Assembly: GCF_000002865.3 (NCBI RefSeq)
Contig: NW_001865065.1
Span: 422,812-486,811, forward strand
Reading direction: 5' to 3'
From: Monosiga brevicollis MX1
Taxonomy: Eukaryota > Opisthokonta > Choanoflagellata > Craspedida > Salpingoecidae
DNA length: 64,000 bases
A program made the translations under genes and the position numbers. Below, piece by piece: positions 47,881 to 60,400 of the stretch. The notes beneath the pieces are model-generated. The model ran no database searches and was not told the origin of the DNA. It was given only the letters and a program-made list of their open reading frames with translations. The number at the start of each line of letters is the position of its first letter. The first letter of the stretch is position 1.

Positions 47881-50511
47881 ATGGCTGTCGAAAGCTTTCG
47901 GTAAGATCTCAGTCTCAGCAATTTAGCGGCGCACAGCATCTGGAGTTTAAACAGGAGCTCATGATACAATTGCACGTTTCTACCGCTGTCGCAGTGTGTT
48001 CGTGCGGGTGCGTCCTCTCAACGAATCGGAGACGCGAGGCGACACGCGCCATACCGTGGTCCCGCTCGATGAGCAGGTGTTGGTGTTTGACCCCCAATCC
48101 GATGAAGACCTCAAGGCCTTTCACCACCACAAGCGGCGTCGCGAAGGCCGCACGCGAGCTCGGTATGACTGATCGCCTTGCCCGTTCTTTCCGCGCACGG
48201 TCTGGCGGTGGTCCCCTCCTGTTGTTGGTTGCGCTCGCCACTCGGGCTGGTTTGCTCACAAGTTCATGCCTGACTTGCCCGTCTAATCCAGCAATGCCAA
48301 GTTCGCTTTTGATCATGTCTTCCCCGAGCAGTCGTCGCAGTTGCAGGTTTTCCAGAAGACCACCAAGTACGTGCTTACACAAAAGGCATGCTCACAGCAG
48401 CAGAAATTACACGTTGATTTGACACGGGCCTTGTTGCATTTGCTACTCCACCAACAGACCCATCTTGCAGGACGTCCTCAGTGGCCATAATGTGAGCGTC
48501 TTTGCCTATGGAGCCACAGGGGCAGGCAAAACGCATACCATGTTGGGTCACGGTGGTGAGCCTGGTATCATCGTGTTGACCATGGTCGAGCTCTTTGAGC
48601 AGTTGCGTCAGCGCTCCCAAGAATACGAAACAGACCTTTCTGTCTCTTATCTCGAGGTTTATAACGAGACGATCCGTGATCTTTTGAATCCAAGCGTCGG
48701 CGTTTTGAACCTTCGCGAATCAGGGGATGGTAAGTTGCCACGGTGCAGAACTTGCCAACACCCAACCTCCGATCCCCAGCTTTCCTCCAGTTCTTTTGGC
48801 CCCCACCCGACCGACTTGTTTTCTTTGCTTTCCTTACTACACGTTGACTGGCTTCTCACATACTCATTCCCTCAGGCGTGGTCATAAAAAAACTGAGCTA
48901 TCACACTCCCAACACCGTCGATGAGGTCATGGCCTTGCTGACCAAGGGCAACCAGAACCGGACACAACACCCCACGGACGCCAACGCAACCTCCTCACGG
49001 TCACACGCAGTCTTTCAGCTTCATGTTAAACAGACGCCTCGCAACAGCGGAACCACGTGAGTCACCGACTTGGCTCGGCGTCATTGTCCCTTCCGTTTCT
49101 TGCTCTTCCGTTTCCTGCTCATCGACTGGTACAACGTGCGGTATGGTCAGGGCCCATGTGCTGACGGCCAAGATGAGCCTTATTGATCTGGCGGGATCTG
49201 AGCGCGCCTCAGCCACCAGCAATCGTGGGGCGCGAATGCGCGAGGGCGCCAACATCAACAAATCCCTTTTGGCGCTGGGAAGCTGCATCAATGCGCTTGC
49301 TTGTAGGTCAATGTCTCTTGGAGTCAACTCAGGTTGCGAGCGTTACAATGGCACCCTCACTCACATTGCACGCCTTGGCATTTGCCATCGAATCCTAGCA
49401 ACGGCGCGCCGTAAACCCCATGTGCCCTACCGCAACAGCAAACTCACCCGCCTCTTAAAAGACAGCCTGGGTGGCAACACACGCACAATCATGCTGGCCA
49501 ATGTTAGTCCTTCCTATGGCACCTACGATGATACCTTCAACACGCTGCAGTACGCTAAAAGCGCCAAGAATATCAAGGTACAGTCTGCCGGGAGCTTTTT
49601 TTCGCACCTTCTATTTGAGCTTTCAATGTCAAGGTAATGCTAGCGATGCATGGTCAAGCAGAATTCACCCATGTGCGCGCATGTGTGTGGCTGAACGCAA
49701 CAGGTGCAAATCAAGCAAAATGTGGTCAAAATAAATCACCATGTTGCCGAGTACAAGCGAATCGTTGAAAAGTTGCAGCGCGAGATGGCTGAGCTTCAGG
49801 CTCGCTTGCAACAGAGTGAAGCACGCGCGCCTGTAGCAGCACTCCCCGCTGCAGACATTCACGTTCGCGATGAGACCCTTCAGATGCAGCGAGCTCACCT
49901 AGAGCCGCTTTTCAAAGCTCGCCGTGCGGCCATGATGGCCATCGTGCAAGCCGAGGTGCGGAGCCTATCCTACGTACATCCAGCCAGCAGTAGTTTCATC
50001 TTTTGACGCACAGCGCTGCTTGGTTGATTCTCACAACGATCCGACATTGCTACTTTGCTATTTGCAGAGTGAAATTCGTTCCAGCGACGTTGATCTCAAG
50101 AACAATCAGCGCGAGCAAGATTTGGCACGCACGCTTCGGTCAGATTTCGTGCGATACACTTTTTCGTTTCTCCATGCGATCCCAACCCGATCGTTCTTTC
50201 ATGTTTATCTGCGCCTGTGACAGTCCCGTGGCTATGGACGTGCCGGATGCCTCGGTGTTTTCAGAAAAGCGCGAGCGCTTGGAGAAGGACCAGACCGCTT
50301 TGAAGGATGCGTTGATGCAGGCACAACATCAGTTGGTCAACAGCAATGAAGCCAGTTCCTCTTGGCAAACTCAAGCTCAAAGTAGCTTTCCTGAGAATGC
50401 ATGGCAATTGGAAATGCTAAAGCTTGAGTACTCTTGTCGGTCTCTGCAAACAGAGGTATGAATCTTCCCAAGCTGCACGTCTCCGCTCGCGTCTCGGCAG
50501 ATATGAACAAG

Positions 50512-50551
<40 letters not shown>

Positions 50552-51930
50552 TATCAAGAACTGGAGACTAAGGAGGGGAGACTTTTGCTCTCAATTTCTT
50601 GCCTGACAACCCGGTGTTTGGTATAGAACGATGCCATGCAGCAGCGCATTAGCAATCTCCATCGCGAGCTGGCCTTTGCAAGCCGTACTCAGAAGCAGCA
50701 AGGCCGCACGACCAACAAGCTTGTCCAATTGCTCGTGCAGTGCCGCGAGCGTCTGGGGTCCGATGATGAAGAATTGCGCGACCAAGTGGACAAGGCCTTG
50801 CGAGCTTCCATCAGTGGCAAGGTTAGCTCTGCGCTCGCTCCGCACGATTTTTTTTTTTTTTTTCCGCAAACGGAAGTCACTCACAATCCTGTTATTCTTG
50901 GTCTGATACTTATGATAGGAGGTCGTATGGCCTGACCAGGAAGTCCATGAGCCGCATTCACCAGAGCTAGTGCCCGCAGCAGCTGCGCCAAGCTCGCTCA
51001 CTTTTGGCACACCGGATCAACTGCACACCCCACGTTCAGCGCGCTCCAAGGGTCGCACTCCGATGCGTTCCGTTTTGCGCAGCTCGACCAAAGCAAAGCT
51101 GTTCACACCATGTAAGAATAGTGTGGTCTGTTCTGCTGTTCACTTGTGGCCTTGAGATATTTGGGAACGGAGCACATTGACTCATGTATTGACACGTTGC
51201 TGGCAGTGGTTCAACACGAGCCTTTTACGGCCATGCCTGCCGCGGCCGTGGCGGAGGAGTTTCAAGACGCTCAGCAGATGTCCTTCACACCACCTGGCAC
51301 CTATAATGTGGGGCGACGTGCGGTTGCGCGCCTGAAACGAGGAAATGATGAGGATGCTATCAGCGAGAACATCCGTCCCATGCCCGGCAGCTTGGTCATG
51401 GATGAAGAAGACACTGGCGAGCCAGCCAGCAAGCTTGCCAAGGCCGACGTGCTGGACAAAAGCAGCTCGTGCACGTCAAGCAAGACACCGTCCTCGTCGT
51501 CCCGAGGCAGCGCATTGTCACGTGCCGGCTCCAAGCGTACCTCGCTGCGTTCCAGTACTCGAGGCTCCACCCGCAAATCGTACCGTGACATGACCAGTGC
51601 AGCCAAGAGGGTAGGTCTTCGCATTCGATCGATGTGCTGCGTTTGATGCACGTTGAAACAATATCATGTTCGGTAGCGAGAGTGTTCTCACAGAGCCTGC
51701 AAATGGGATTGCGAGTAGGGCCTGCGCTCTGAAAAGCCTCTCGGCGTCATCAACGGCAACAACAATGCCTCTGCGTACGTTTGAAATGCGCTTGTTGCTT
51801 CAGCTCGTATTTGGTAGCTGACCTTGGTCGTCTTCCTTGTCTTTGGCGCAGGGCCGACAAAATGCCTAGGTACATGCGACCCACGCTGGCCACGCGTTCG
51901 CGATCTCAGAGCAACCTGGCACAGCAGTAA
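47881..51930 (+). CDS. Kinesin-8 (KIF18A/Kip3 type) motor protein, about 14 exons
   Basis: Plus-end-directed microtubule motor; kinesin-8s control microtubule length and chromosome congression. Motor exons: 47881-47900, 47995-48162, 48292-48366, 48458-48729, about 48876-49057, 49151-49302, 49400-49575. Neck and coiled-coil exons include 49704-49954, 50068-50138 and 50224-50455. Motor motifs in order: [12 protein letters not shown], the P-loop [31 protein letters not shown], switch [16 protein letters not shown], switch [14 protein letters not shown], and [34 protein letters not shown] is the kinesin-8 wording. The motor is at the N-terminus, followed by the neck helix ([19 protein letters not shown]) and coiled coil. 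A basic Ser/Arg-rich tail ([15 protein letters not shown]) follows, ending [14 protein letters not shown]. The exon joints between 50455 and 51210 are uncertain. Confidence 0.88.
50515..50550 (+). repeat. TG dinucleotide repeat in kinesin-8 tail region
   Basis: About 17 TG units following a coiled-coil-like reading (YEQEL), apparently at the 5' end of an intron. Confidence 0.95.
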
Positions 51931-52785
51931 AGTCGCCTGTAGCCTCGGAGATCATTGCTGAATGTGAGGAGGCCTCCTTTGCTGCGTGTCAGAGTTCTGC
52001 CCAAGGAGTTTGAACTTTCAACCAATGTTGCGTTGTAGTGTGAGTGAATGGCAAGTGCTTGTGTTGTCAAGCCTTTCTCTGTTTGGACGTTTGGGTTTTG
52101 TTTCTTATTTTACCACAGATAGTATTTTTGATGAACGGAAGTGGTGTGGTGATGTGTGTGACTGTTATCGTTCTCCTTTTCCAGGCAAAGGGAGGGCTCT
52201 TGATTCTGTGAGCCTAGCGTGCGTGGAGTTGTGCAAAAGGACATTGGAGACAAGATGAACAGGTGTTGTGCTCATCTTGTCTCCAGGAATTGAACAGGAT
52301 CAACATGACACTGTGCCAACCGATGTCTCGTCTCCACGTGTGTATCCACTCACCACAGATCAAATCAGCATGGATGGGGACACATCATTTCCGTTGTTTA
52401 ACGTTGGCGGGCTTTGTGAATGTGAATTGGCGCCAGGCTGAGAAGAGAAGATTGACTTTGTTCAGTTAGTAGGATTTGTGGTAGAACCAGACTAGATAAA
52501 GTAGCTGGTTCATCAGTCGAAGAGGTAACGTCACAAAACAAGGACACGTCACGGTAGGGTAACATTGGCGATCAGGTACTATGAGATGCGGCACAACAGA
52601 CCTAGCACAGCTGTGTGTGTGCCGCGTTCTCGAAAGAGATACACACGCATTTGGCACTGGGAACATGCGGAAAGGAAATAACCAGAAAGGAGAGGTAACT
52701 GGCGCAACACGGGGAGAGAACTCAAGAAAGAGACTAGGCACATGAAAGTTGAAGCAAGTCAACAACAAAAGCACTAAGGCAGAAG
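51931..52785. other. Convergent spacer kinesin-8 / HMG-CoA synthase
   Basis: Tail-to-tail spacer. The only structure found is a 13-bp perfect inverted repeat at 52245-52285. No gene seen. Confidence 0.55.
52245..52285. repeat. Perfect 13-bp inverted repeat (hairpin)
   Basis: The arms GGAGACAAGATGA and TCATCTTGTCTCC are exact reverse complements separated by about 13 nt. It lies about 315 nt after the kinesin-8 stop. A transcript could form a stable hairpin in the 3' flank. Confidence 0.85.
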
Positions 52786-54430
52786 CTATCGCTTGAGGAA
52801 GCGGAGGCCACGCAGGGCGGTCGTCATCAGGGACTGGGCGGCCGGGAGGCGGGCAGCGGGTGTGGTAGTGTGCATGGCGCGGCGGGCCAAGGTGCTGTAG
52901 GCGCGGCTGTACTTGCGACGCTCAAGGGCATCGATCTCGGTGAGAAAGTAGGTGCCACGACGAAGGCCGGCAGCGCCCTGGGGAATTTGATAGTCAAACT
53001 TGGTATAGTTGTTCTCGCGGGTCTCCAGTTCCTGTTCGAAAGTTGAGGGCTCAAGCTTGGTGCGTGATTCCAGACGAGGCTTGACCTGAACGGTGTCCTT
53101 GATGAAGCTGACATCCTCGTTGACCTTGATGGAGAACAGGGTGGCGGCGAGCCCGCTGCCGTAGGAGAACATCATGATGCGCTTGCCGACGAGGTCCTTG
53201 GCCTTGTTATCAATGAGGGAGAGAAGGCCGGCGTAGAGGGAACCGCAGTACGAGTTGCCACACTCTTTGGTGATGTACTCTGAGTCTTGAACGTACTTTT
53301 GGTAGTGGGGCTTGGTGAGCGCGCTGAGCTGCTTTTGGAAGTCACGATCGACGTACGTCTCCTCGTTGGAGAGCTGGGCAAAGTCCTTCATGGGGGCGAG
53401 TTCGGGCAGGGCTTCAGGATGGCGGAGAAATTCCTGGTAAACGAAGCGGCCCATGGACTTTTGCACGAGTTTGTTGTAAGGGGCGTGGAAGATGGCAAAA
53501 TCGGCCTTGTCCATGGTCCACGGCTGGCCATGGGCCGCCTCGTACTTGTCAGCGTAACGCTGGTAGCAAATGTCGAGGGCGCGGAGGTAGCAGGCGTTGC
53601 TGAGATGGCCATCGACGCGGGGGTATTCGGAGACCATGGTGGGCTTGTAAAAGTCCCAGACGTTCTCCATGTGGGTGGCACGAAGACGAGGCTCCAAGAC
53701 GAGCGGAGCCTCGGGCCCAATGAGCATGGCGAAGACGCCAGCGCCGCCCGTGGGTCGGGCCGGGCCCTTTTCATAAACGGCAATGTCACCGGCAATGGCA
53801 ATGGCATAGCGACCGTCCCAGGCCGAGGACTCGACCCAGGCGGCCGAGTTGAAGACGGCAGCCGTACCACCGTAGCAGGCGTTCTTGCTATCGACACCTT
53901 CAATGTCAGTGTTGCCGTGGGCAGCGAACAGGTCCATGAGGGAGGTCTTGACGGCCTTGGACTTGTCTACGAGGGACTCGGTGCCCACTTCCAGGCGGCC
54001 AATGGCGTCCCATGGAATGTTGTACTTTTCCATGAGGTTGGCGACGGCCGACATGCAGACCGAGTTGATGTCCTCTTGTTGGCCACAGACTGCCATGTTG
54101 GTTTGGCCAAGGCCAATGGTGTACTTGCCTGTGATGGCCGGGTTAAGTGGATGTGTGAGTGGGCTTCCTCATCAAGGTGTGGCAGGAGGCAGGAGAGGAG
54201 GCCTTGAACGGGACAAGGCAAGAGAAGTAGGCGAGGGCGGGTTTTGGGTATATGCTCGACTGACCTTGAGAGACGCCGTCGTACTGTTCCAAGTCGGCCT
54301 GGGAGACGTACCACTGGGGGACATAGAACTCCATGGCCTTGATACCAACGTTGGCGGGGCGACTGTCGGTCACGGCGTGGGTGCTAAAGCTGGCCATGCC
54401 GGCGGCAGCGGCACTCTTGGTGGTCTGCAT
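52786..54430 (-). CDS. HMGCS: Hydroxymethylglutaryl-CoA synthase, 2 exons
   Basis: Condenses acetyl-CoA with acetoacetyl-CoA to HMG-CoA for the mevalonate pathway (cytosol) or ketogenesis (mitochondria). Exons 54430-54265 and 54128-52786 give 502 residues. Family blocks: GIKAMEFYVPQWYVSQADLE, KYTIGLGQTNMAVC, RLEVGTESLVDKSK (general base Glu about 106), DSKNACYGGTAAVFN (nucleophile Cys about 140), FAIFHAPYNKLVQKS (catalytic His) and CGNSYCGSLYAGLLSL. All catalytic residues are present. The C-terminus runs past the usual end with a basic, hydroxylated stretch (YSTLARRAMHTTTPAAR, ending TALRGLRFLKR) that looks like a mitochondrial presequence at the wrong end. The open frame on the plus strand at 53287-54207 is an antisense shadow. 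A GA/CT array begins about 110 nt upstream of the start. Confidence 0.95.
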
Positions 54431-54538
54431 GCTGATGGTCGTGGCTGCGTCGCTCCGGATCGGGTAGAGAGACGTTGATGGCTTTAGCAATTGCCACGCG
54501 GCTGGGCAGAGAAGCAGGAGGAAAATGCAGCCCAGCCG

Positions 54539-54540
<2 letters not shown>

Positions 54541-54627
<87 letters not shown>

Positions 54628-54686
54628 AGGGAGAAGGAGGGAGAGAGAGAGAGAAGGAGGGAGAAGGAGGGAGAGAGAGAGAGCGA

Positions 54687-54690
<4 letters not shown>
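54541..54690 (+). repeat. GA microsatellite with GAAGGAGG interruptions
   Basis: Over 40 GA units, then three GAAGGAGGGAG blocks. It reads as CT on the sense strand of the HMG-CoA synthase gene and lies about 110-260 nt upstream of its ATG. Confidence 0.97.

Positions 54691-54720
<30 letters not shown>
54690..54720 (+). repeat. CAG trinucleotide repeat, about 10 units
   Basis: Pure GCA/CAG triplets directly after the GA array, in the probable 5' flank of HMG-CoA synthase. Confidence 0.95.
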
Positions 54721-54722
<2 letters not shown>

Positions 54723-54975
54723 GGATGAGGATCGCGTGAGGTTGAGGGGGAGGCGGGTGAGAAATTGAGGCGCAGGTGGGGTGATTGACACATCCACCGG
54801 TCATCGACAATAACATCAAATGTATCTGCAATAAGTATCATTATCTTTCTGTTTAAATCAGCATAAAGTGGAAAACGGGTGAGAATAAGTACATCAATAA
54901 CAACAACACGAGCTTTTTCCATTTCGCACCCACAACAACTTTTTTTAACGATAAACTCCACATGCGGACCCTTTA

Positions 54976-55001
54976 TGTGTGTGTGTGTGTGTGTGTGTGT
55001 G
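54976..55001 (+). repeat. GT dinucleotide repeat
   Basis: About 12 GT units in the HMG-CoA synthase / LTO1 spacer. Confidence 0.9.
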
Positions 55002-55165
55002 CTGTGGGGAGGTATCGAATACGAAGCAACAGCGCAGAGAGAGAGAAGTCACACACACACAGACACAGAGACACAGAGACACAGACACACGCACAGGTGG
55101 TGTGATCTTCATACTCAGGGGGGAGAGAGTGCGCATGCGGGCACACGTCGTTCTTGTTCTCGCTT

Positions 55166-55191
55166 CGCTGACTGACTGACTGACTGACTGA
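55166..55191 (+). repeat. GACT tetranucleotide repeat
   Basis: Six GACT units in the HMG-CoA synthase / LTO1 spacer. Confidence 0.9.
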
Positions 55192-55577
55192 CTTGGGATC
55201 AAATGTTCGCGGAAGGGCGATGCAGCTGGATCATGAGATGACGCAGGCGCCGTGGTGGGACTGGCTGGCATTCAGGTGGTGAGATGAGGGCATGGGGACG
55301 GTGGCTGCCAATGAATTCGGCACCTAAACCGGTGTCCCCTTTTTCTCTTGTGCGCCGGTGCCAGCAGCGACCGTTTCTTTGCAATAAGGGGATGGAGCGA
55401 GCGTTTATGCCCTGCCCTTTTCTCTCTCCCAATCCAAAGGCGGCCAACGCTCGCCTTGCCAAGCCACCATCATCTCCTGCCCCACACCCAGTTGACAGTT
55501 GACGCCCGATCGCCGCCCAGCCGACGCCCAATTTGTAAAGTCGCGTGACGTCCGCCAAGACAGACAGACGCCCGGCT

Positions 55578-55626
55578 AGCTCAGGCAAGGTTAGCTAAGG
55601 CAAGGTGAGGTAAGGTAAGATAAGGC
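55578..55626 (+). repeat. Degenerate AAGGTA / AAGGCA repeat
   Basis: Short units of the form (T)AAGG(C/T)AAGG(T/C) repeat six to eight times imperfectly. Confidence 0.75.
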
Positions 55627-55987
55627 AATGACGGAGTGATGCCCTACGTCATTTTTGGGCGGGAACGATTTGTCGACAACTTTTTTGCCTTGTGTGTGTT
55701 GGTGCGAATGTCCCCATCTTCATCATCACACCACTGAACGTGCCTGCTGACAAACAAAACATCCAAGCCACGAAAAAGTCGCAGAATGTGCGCATCAGGC
55801 GACTTATTCGTTGCCTGAAACTTGTCATCCAACAATGCTGACAAAAGTTGATGAGCAAAAAGTACTTTACTTTTTATCCATAAGATAAAGTAAAATACAT
55901 AATACGACCACAATCCTTGGATGTATTTTACTTCCTGCCTCAAGCGTGCGCACGTTGATTTTTTTTTCTGCTCATGACACCGAGGAA

Positions 55988-56995
55988 ATGGCAGCGCCAG
56001 TGTCGACGACTCCAGAGAGGATGAATGAGAAGGCGGACCAGAGGGAGGTCACAGACATGGATATCGACCTGGACCGCATGGCCAACCTGCGCTTGCAGAG
56101 TCAGTACAGTGCCTTGGACGTCACGGCCGTCGCAAATGGGGACCACGCTGATGACGCTTTTGATCCCTTTGCTGCCGTGGCCTTTGGCAGCGCCCAGGGT
56201 AAGTTGCCCGCAGTGCTCGCGAACCGTCCCGGTGATCTAGCCGCCTATATACTACTTGACAGCGTGCATGGCGTGCACAGCGTTGCAGCCTTTTTTGTCT
56301 CCTCATTCTTTCTCACCTTGACTTTGACGTTGCTCAGATGACGTGCAGGCCGGCCACACCGCCGGCTGGCGTGATGGTCAGCGCCAGGGCCTTGCCGACG
56401 GCTTTTTAACTGGTTCCAAGACGGCCTTTGACCTGTTCAAAGAGGTCAGCGCCTCCTCCTCGCCAGTTTGCCATCACCTTCACCCGTTGCTGCAAACCCA
56501 AAGCCGCGGTGCACGCCTCACACTCTGCCCGTGTAGATGGGCTATTACCGCGGCTGCTGCCAGTTTTTTGCTGCTGCATACGCGCCGCTTGCCGCCCCGT
56601 GCGTAGACCTCGCTTGCTGTTCTCCCTTTGTCGTGCCTCAGCCCCTATGCCCACCACCCGTGGTTGAGTGACCCCTCACGCCCTTGCCAAACCTGATAAT
56701 AAATACCGGCGTCTTTCCGGCCAGGTCTCGTCGCGCCCTGAGCCGCCTTGAAACTCTGCTTGACGAAGCTGACGCCGTGACCAACGTTGCTCAATTGGAA
56801 CCAGAGGCCACCATCCGCACTCTCCGCCAAGCCTACAAAGTGGTGGGTCAGACACTGCCCTTCACCACCACCACAACAGGAACCCCCTCAACTCACTTTC
56901 TTTTGCTGCCTCACCAACAAATTTAGCTTTGTGTCACCCTCAAAGTTGAACAACCCTACACCTTTGAGCCAACCCAGTCCCAGCTGAGCTTTTGA
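55988..56995 (+). CDS. LTO1: LTO1 (ORAOV1) homologue, Fe-S targeting adaptor, 5 exons
   Basis: In yeast and human, LTO1 with YAE1 brings the Fe-S protein ABCE1/Rli1 to the cytosolic Fe-S assembly machinery, needed for ribosome function. Exons read as 55988-56198, about 56338-56443, 56537-56599, 56725-56838 and 56926-56995. The diagnostic deca-GX3 motif is present: GHTAGWRDGQRQGLADGFLT followed by GSKTAFDLFKEMGYYRG, with glycines spaced every four residues. Helical segments SRRALSRLETLLDEADAV and ATIRTLRQAYKV follow. The C-terminus TQSQLSF matches the short hydrophobic tail by which LTO1 recruits the targeting complex. The N-terminus has an extra acidic segment of about 70 residues compared with human LTO1. 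Confidence 0.85.
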
Positions 56996-57401
56996 AGGCG
57001 GCCTTTGGTCCAGAGCAAAGACGGCGCAGGCCCCTCGAGTCAAAAAAAACTTATTTGTCAAGACAAGGCAGCTTGGCAGCCCCGCCCCGGGCGCCGCCGT
57101 GGTCCTTGGCAATCGTTGCCCGGCACTGTTGGGCGATGTGCCCCAGACAAGAGACCTCACGACACTTGTGGCGGAAGCGGCTTCTTTATCATATCGCGAG
57201 AATACGTGTCCTGGAGCAGCCGAAACGTGGCAGACCGACCCAGTTGGTATGCCCGACACCGCTCCTACGCACCACCCGGGACCCAGGTCCACAGTGCCAC
57301 ACGCACCGCAGCAACGGCATGAGTTCAACTCGTCCCTGACATGCACTGCAAAGAGACGCATTCGAGTGGCTGGCCCGTCTTTCCTTCCCCCTAGCCATCA
57401 T
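56996..57401. other. Convergent spacer LTO1 / sulfotransferase
   Basis: Short tail-to-tail spacer of about 400 nt, no recognisable gene or repeat. Confidence 0.5.
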
Positions 57402-60400
57402 TCAGGACCCCTGACCCACCTCAAGCCGTGCAAACTGCATTTCCGGATGACGACCCGGTTCACCGCGGCACCGCCGCATGGCCTCTGCGTGCAGGGCTCG
57501 AAATTGTTTCAGCTCCTCTGCAAACGCCACCTGCAAGCCCATCGAGCCACCGTCAGCAAGCTGACTGTTGTCATTGTGGCAATTCAAGCCCCGTGTCGCA
57601 AGCTCGTTGCCCCGCCCACTTCTCTGCCAAACGCTTTGCGCGAACCTGGCGGTCTATTTTGCCCCATAGCGTCTCATTGGCACGCATGTAGATTTTGGTG
57701 TCCCACGAATTGAGTAAAAGAATGCGCTGCTCCAAGGCTGCTGCGTCCATGCTGGGCTCAACATGATCCGCCAACTGACACGTGTCCAAAAACAAACAAA
57801 CTTGGTGGCATGAGGAGGGCGAGACACCCCATTGTGCATGGAATGCCCTCAGCGACGAGAAAGCGGCCAGAAGCGACTTGTACGTACGCGAAGGGTTGTC
57901 GAGGACCGAAACCGTTCGCGATCGAAGATGGCAATCGTCTCTTCTTGCCAGCACATGGTGCGGCGCAGCATAACCTGCCGAACCCCAGCCCCAACCAAAC
58001 CCGTGCATCAGCGCCATTCCATGACACAACAAATCCGCTTCGAAAATATACCGTACCATTGACTCATCAATGTGCTCAGCGACCAAAATGTGCGCAAACC
58101 ACCACAGATGCTTCATCATGTACTCCTCTGCTTCTTTGGTGGGAGCATCGCGAGGAAAGCCCATGCGATACGCTTGGCGATCCAGTAGATGGAAACGCAC
58201 ATCAAAGTCATCCTGCGCGGCGAAACAAAACAATCCACCACGACAACAGCCACCCATCAGCTCTGGACAGGCCGGCAGCAGACGCGATTCATGTGCGACG
58301 CATCCAGCCGCAGGGTCGACGTACCGTGGTAAGCGCTGCGAGGAACCGGTGCGGGTCTAACAAAAACTGTGCAAGGGAAATGTCGCGCCCCAGCTTGCGT
58401 TGAAGTCGCCCCGGCATGTCCAACCGACGCCAAGCATCGAGAAACTCTTGGACGGGGTGACTGCCATGCCAACACGTTCAACGCGGCAGCAGCAACGCCG
58501 GTAAACAATTCGTGGTGAGGCCAGACCGACGAGACATTCAGATTCAGATTCGGGGCGTGGCGTGCCAGTCGTGCGGGACACACGACACCTGCTCAATCAT
58601 ACCGGAAGACGGCGATGAAGATGAGGCTTGGCACCCAAGAATCCATGTACGGGCGGTCGTAGCGTAGGCCCGGGACGGCATAGATTTGGGGTCCGGGCTT
58701 GGTCCACCATGTAGTTGTGGGCGCATAGATTAGGCCCTGTTCCCGTGCCGTTGCCTTGCTCTCGGCCGGGACCACCATCGAGGAGCCTGAGGTAATGGAC
58801 CATTGGGCCAAAAGATTGATAATGACATCATCAGCCGGGTGGTCCGTCACCAGGTTCAGAATCTTGCGGGCAGGATACGTCGCCCAGCACTCCAGCTTGT
58901 CAATCGGATAGCCGTGCTGCCGCTTGAGGTGTTTGACGAAGCCCTTGCTATCAAGCCACATGTAGTGGCACTGTCGCTGATCAGTGGTGAGGGTCCTTTC
59001 TTCCAATTGGACGCGGTGTGCATCCTCATCCCACATCTGGTAGTCCTGGCACTTGAGGCTCCAAAACTGTTGGGCGTTGGCAGGCCAAACACATTGAATC
59101 GTGTAAGGCGAGGCCCGAGAAGTTGCTTTGGGCAGAAACCGGCAAAGGCAGTGGTGAAACAACGCATGTGGCCCTGCCTTGATTTTAGCACGAAAGTCGG
59201 TCAGTTCCTGCTCAAAGCCTGGTTCCGCAGCGATTTGGCGAAAGAGGCTGGCGTTGAAGTGTTGGTAGAGGCGCCAGTCGGCCCAGCTTATTTTTTGAAT
59301 GCGCTCGCTTCTGCAGGTGTCACGCAATAATAGTTGGTGTGGCGCCAGAAGCGAACAGTGCGAGCATCTATTGCAAGAGAGTTTGTCAAGCCCCTAACGG
59401 CAATGTCTGCAGACCTGGCCTTGATAGTGGCTTGATCAACATTTGTGTGTGGTTTATCGTGAGCTGCCTTGAGTTTGAGGTACACAATGTCCTCCAAAGT
59501 CCAGCAAAACCTGTCGAAGCAAGGTCAAGACGTCGAGTCAGTCGGTGCGTCTGGCTACGCGTGCCACAGTATTTGCCTCATAGCAGCCAAACACAGGGGC
59601 TTCGGACCGGCGCTTGAGGAGCAAAAGGCTTTCGTCCATGTGTTCCGTGATCATGACCATGGCAAACTTTCGCTCCATCTCCTCGATCAGCTGACAGTCA
59701 GGTGAGGGTTAGGGTCAAAACAAATCGCAAAGTGATGTCGACTCGGCAAGCCGAGCCGAGAACATTGGATGGTACTTACCTGTGTGACTTGTGCAGGCAG
59801 CGGGTCATCGGTCAACCCGAGATCGAATGCGAAACTGTTGATGGTAAGCATGCGGTCTGTCTCTTTCAGGCGATGCTGATGTTGGGCAAACTGCTGCAAA
59901 AACTAGGTCGCCATTCGCACACGTGGCCATCCAAGAGGCAAGCAGACGCTGGGGTCAACGGCGGCCCGTGTGAGCATGATATGCCTGCGGGCGTTTCTAC
60001 GCTTGACAAACCTCGTCGGGTGTCAACTTGGGCCCGTTGTTTTGAGCCAAGTGCTCCCACACGTGCCAGTGGTGCCATGAAGAAAAAAAGTGCGAGGTTG
60101 GGTTACGCAGAACAGTGATATAGGTGGCCTGTGGAACCAGCGTCTACAGAGCTTGTGTGAGGAGCAAGAACAAGGGCTGGTAACCACGGCGATGGAGTTG
60201 GCGATGTGCAGAATGACGACAAACACGCACTTCCAAGGCCTCGGGAACGTAGCGCACATGTGCGCTCACAAGCATATCATATGGGGGCTGGCTCCCGTTG
60301 ACAGTATCAACACTTTGCATGATTCGATGCGGATCCGCTGCACAGCAAGAAGAGCAAAGACCAGGGCAAAACATGGGGCCCAGGCGAGACGACAGAGCAT

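Larger units (their letters stand above)
54431..55987. other. Divergent promoter region HMG-CoA synthase / LTO1
   Basis: Head-to-head spacer rich in simple repeats: GA array (54541-54690), CAG triplets (54690-54720), GT array (54976-55001), CA/GA array (55048-55095), GACT tetramers (55166-55191) and AAGGTA-like units (55578-55626). No gene seen. Confidence 0.6.

Noticed and set aside
53287-54207. 306-residue open frame on the plus strand
   Set aside because: Antisense shadow of the HMG-CoA synthase main exon.
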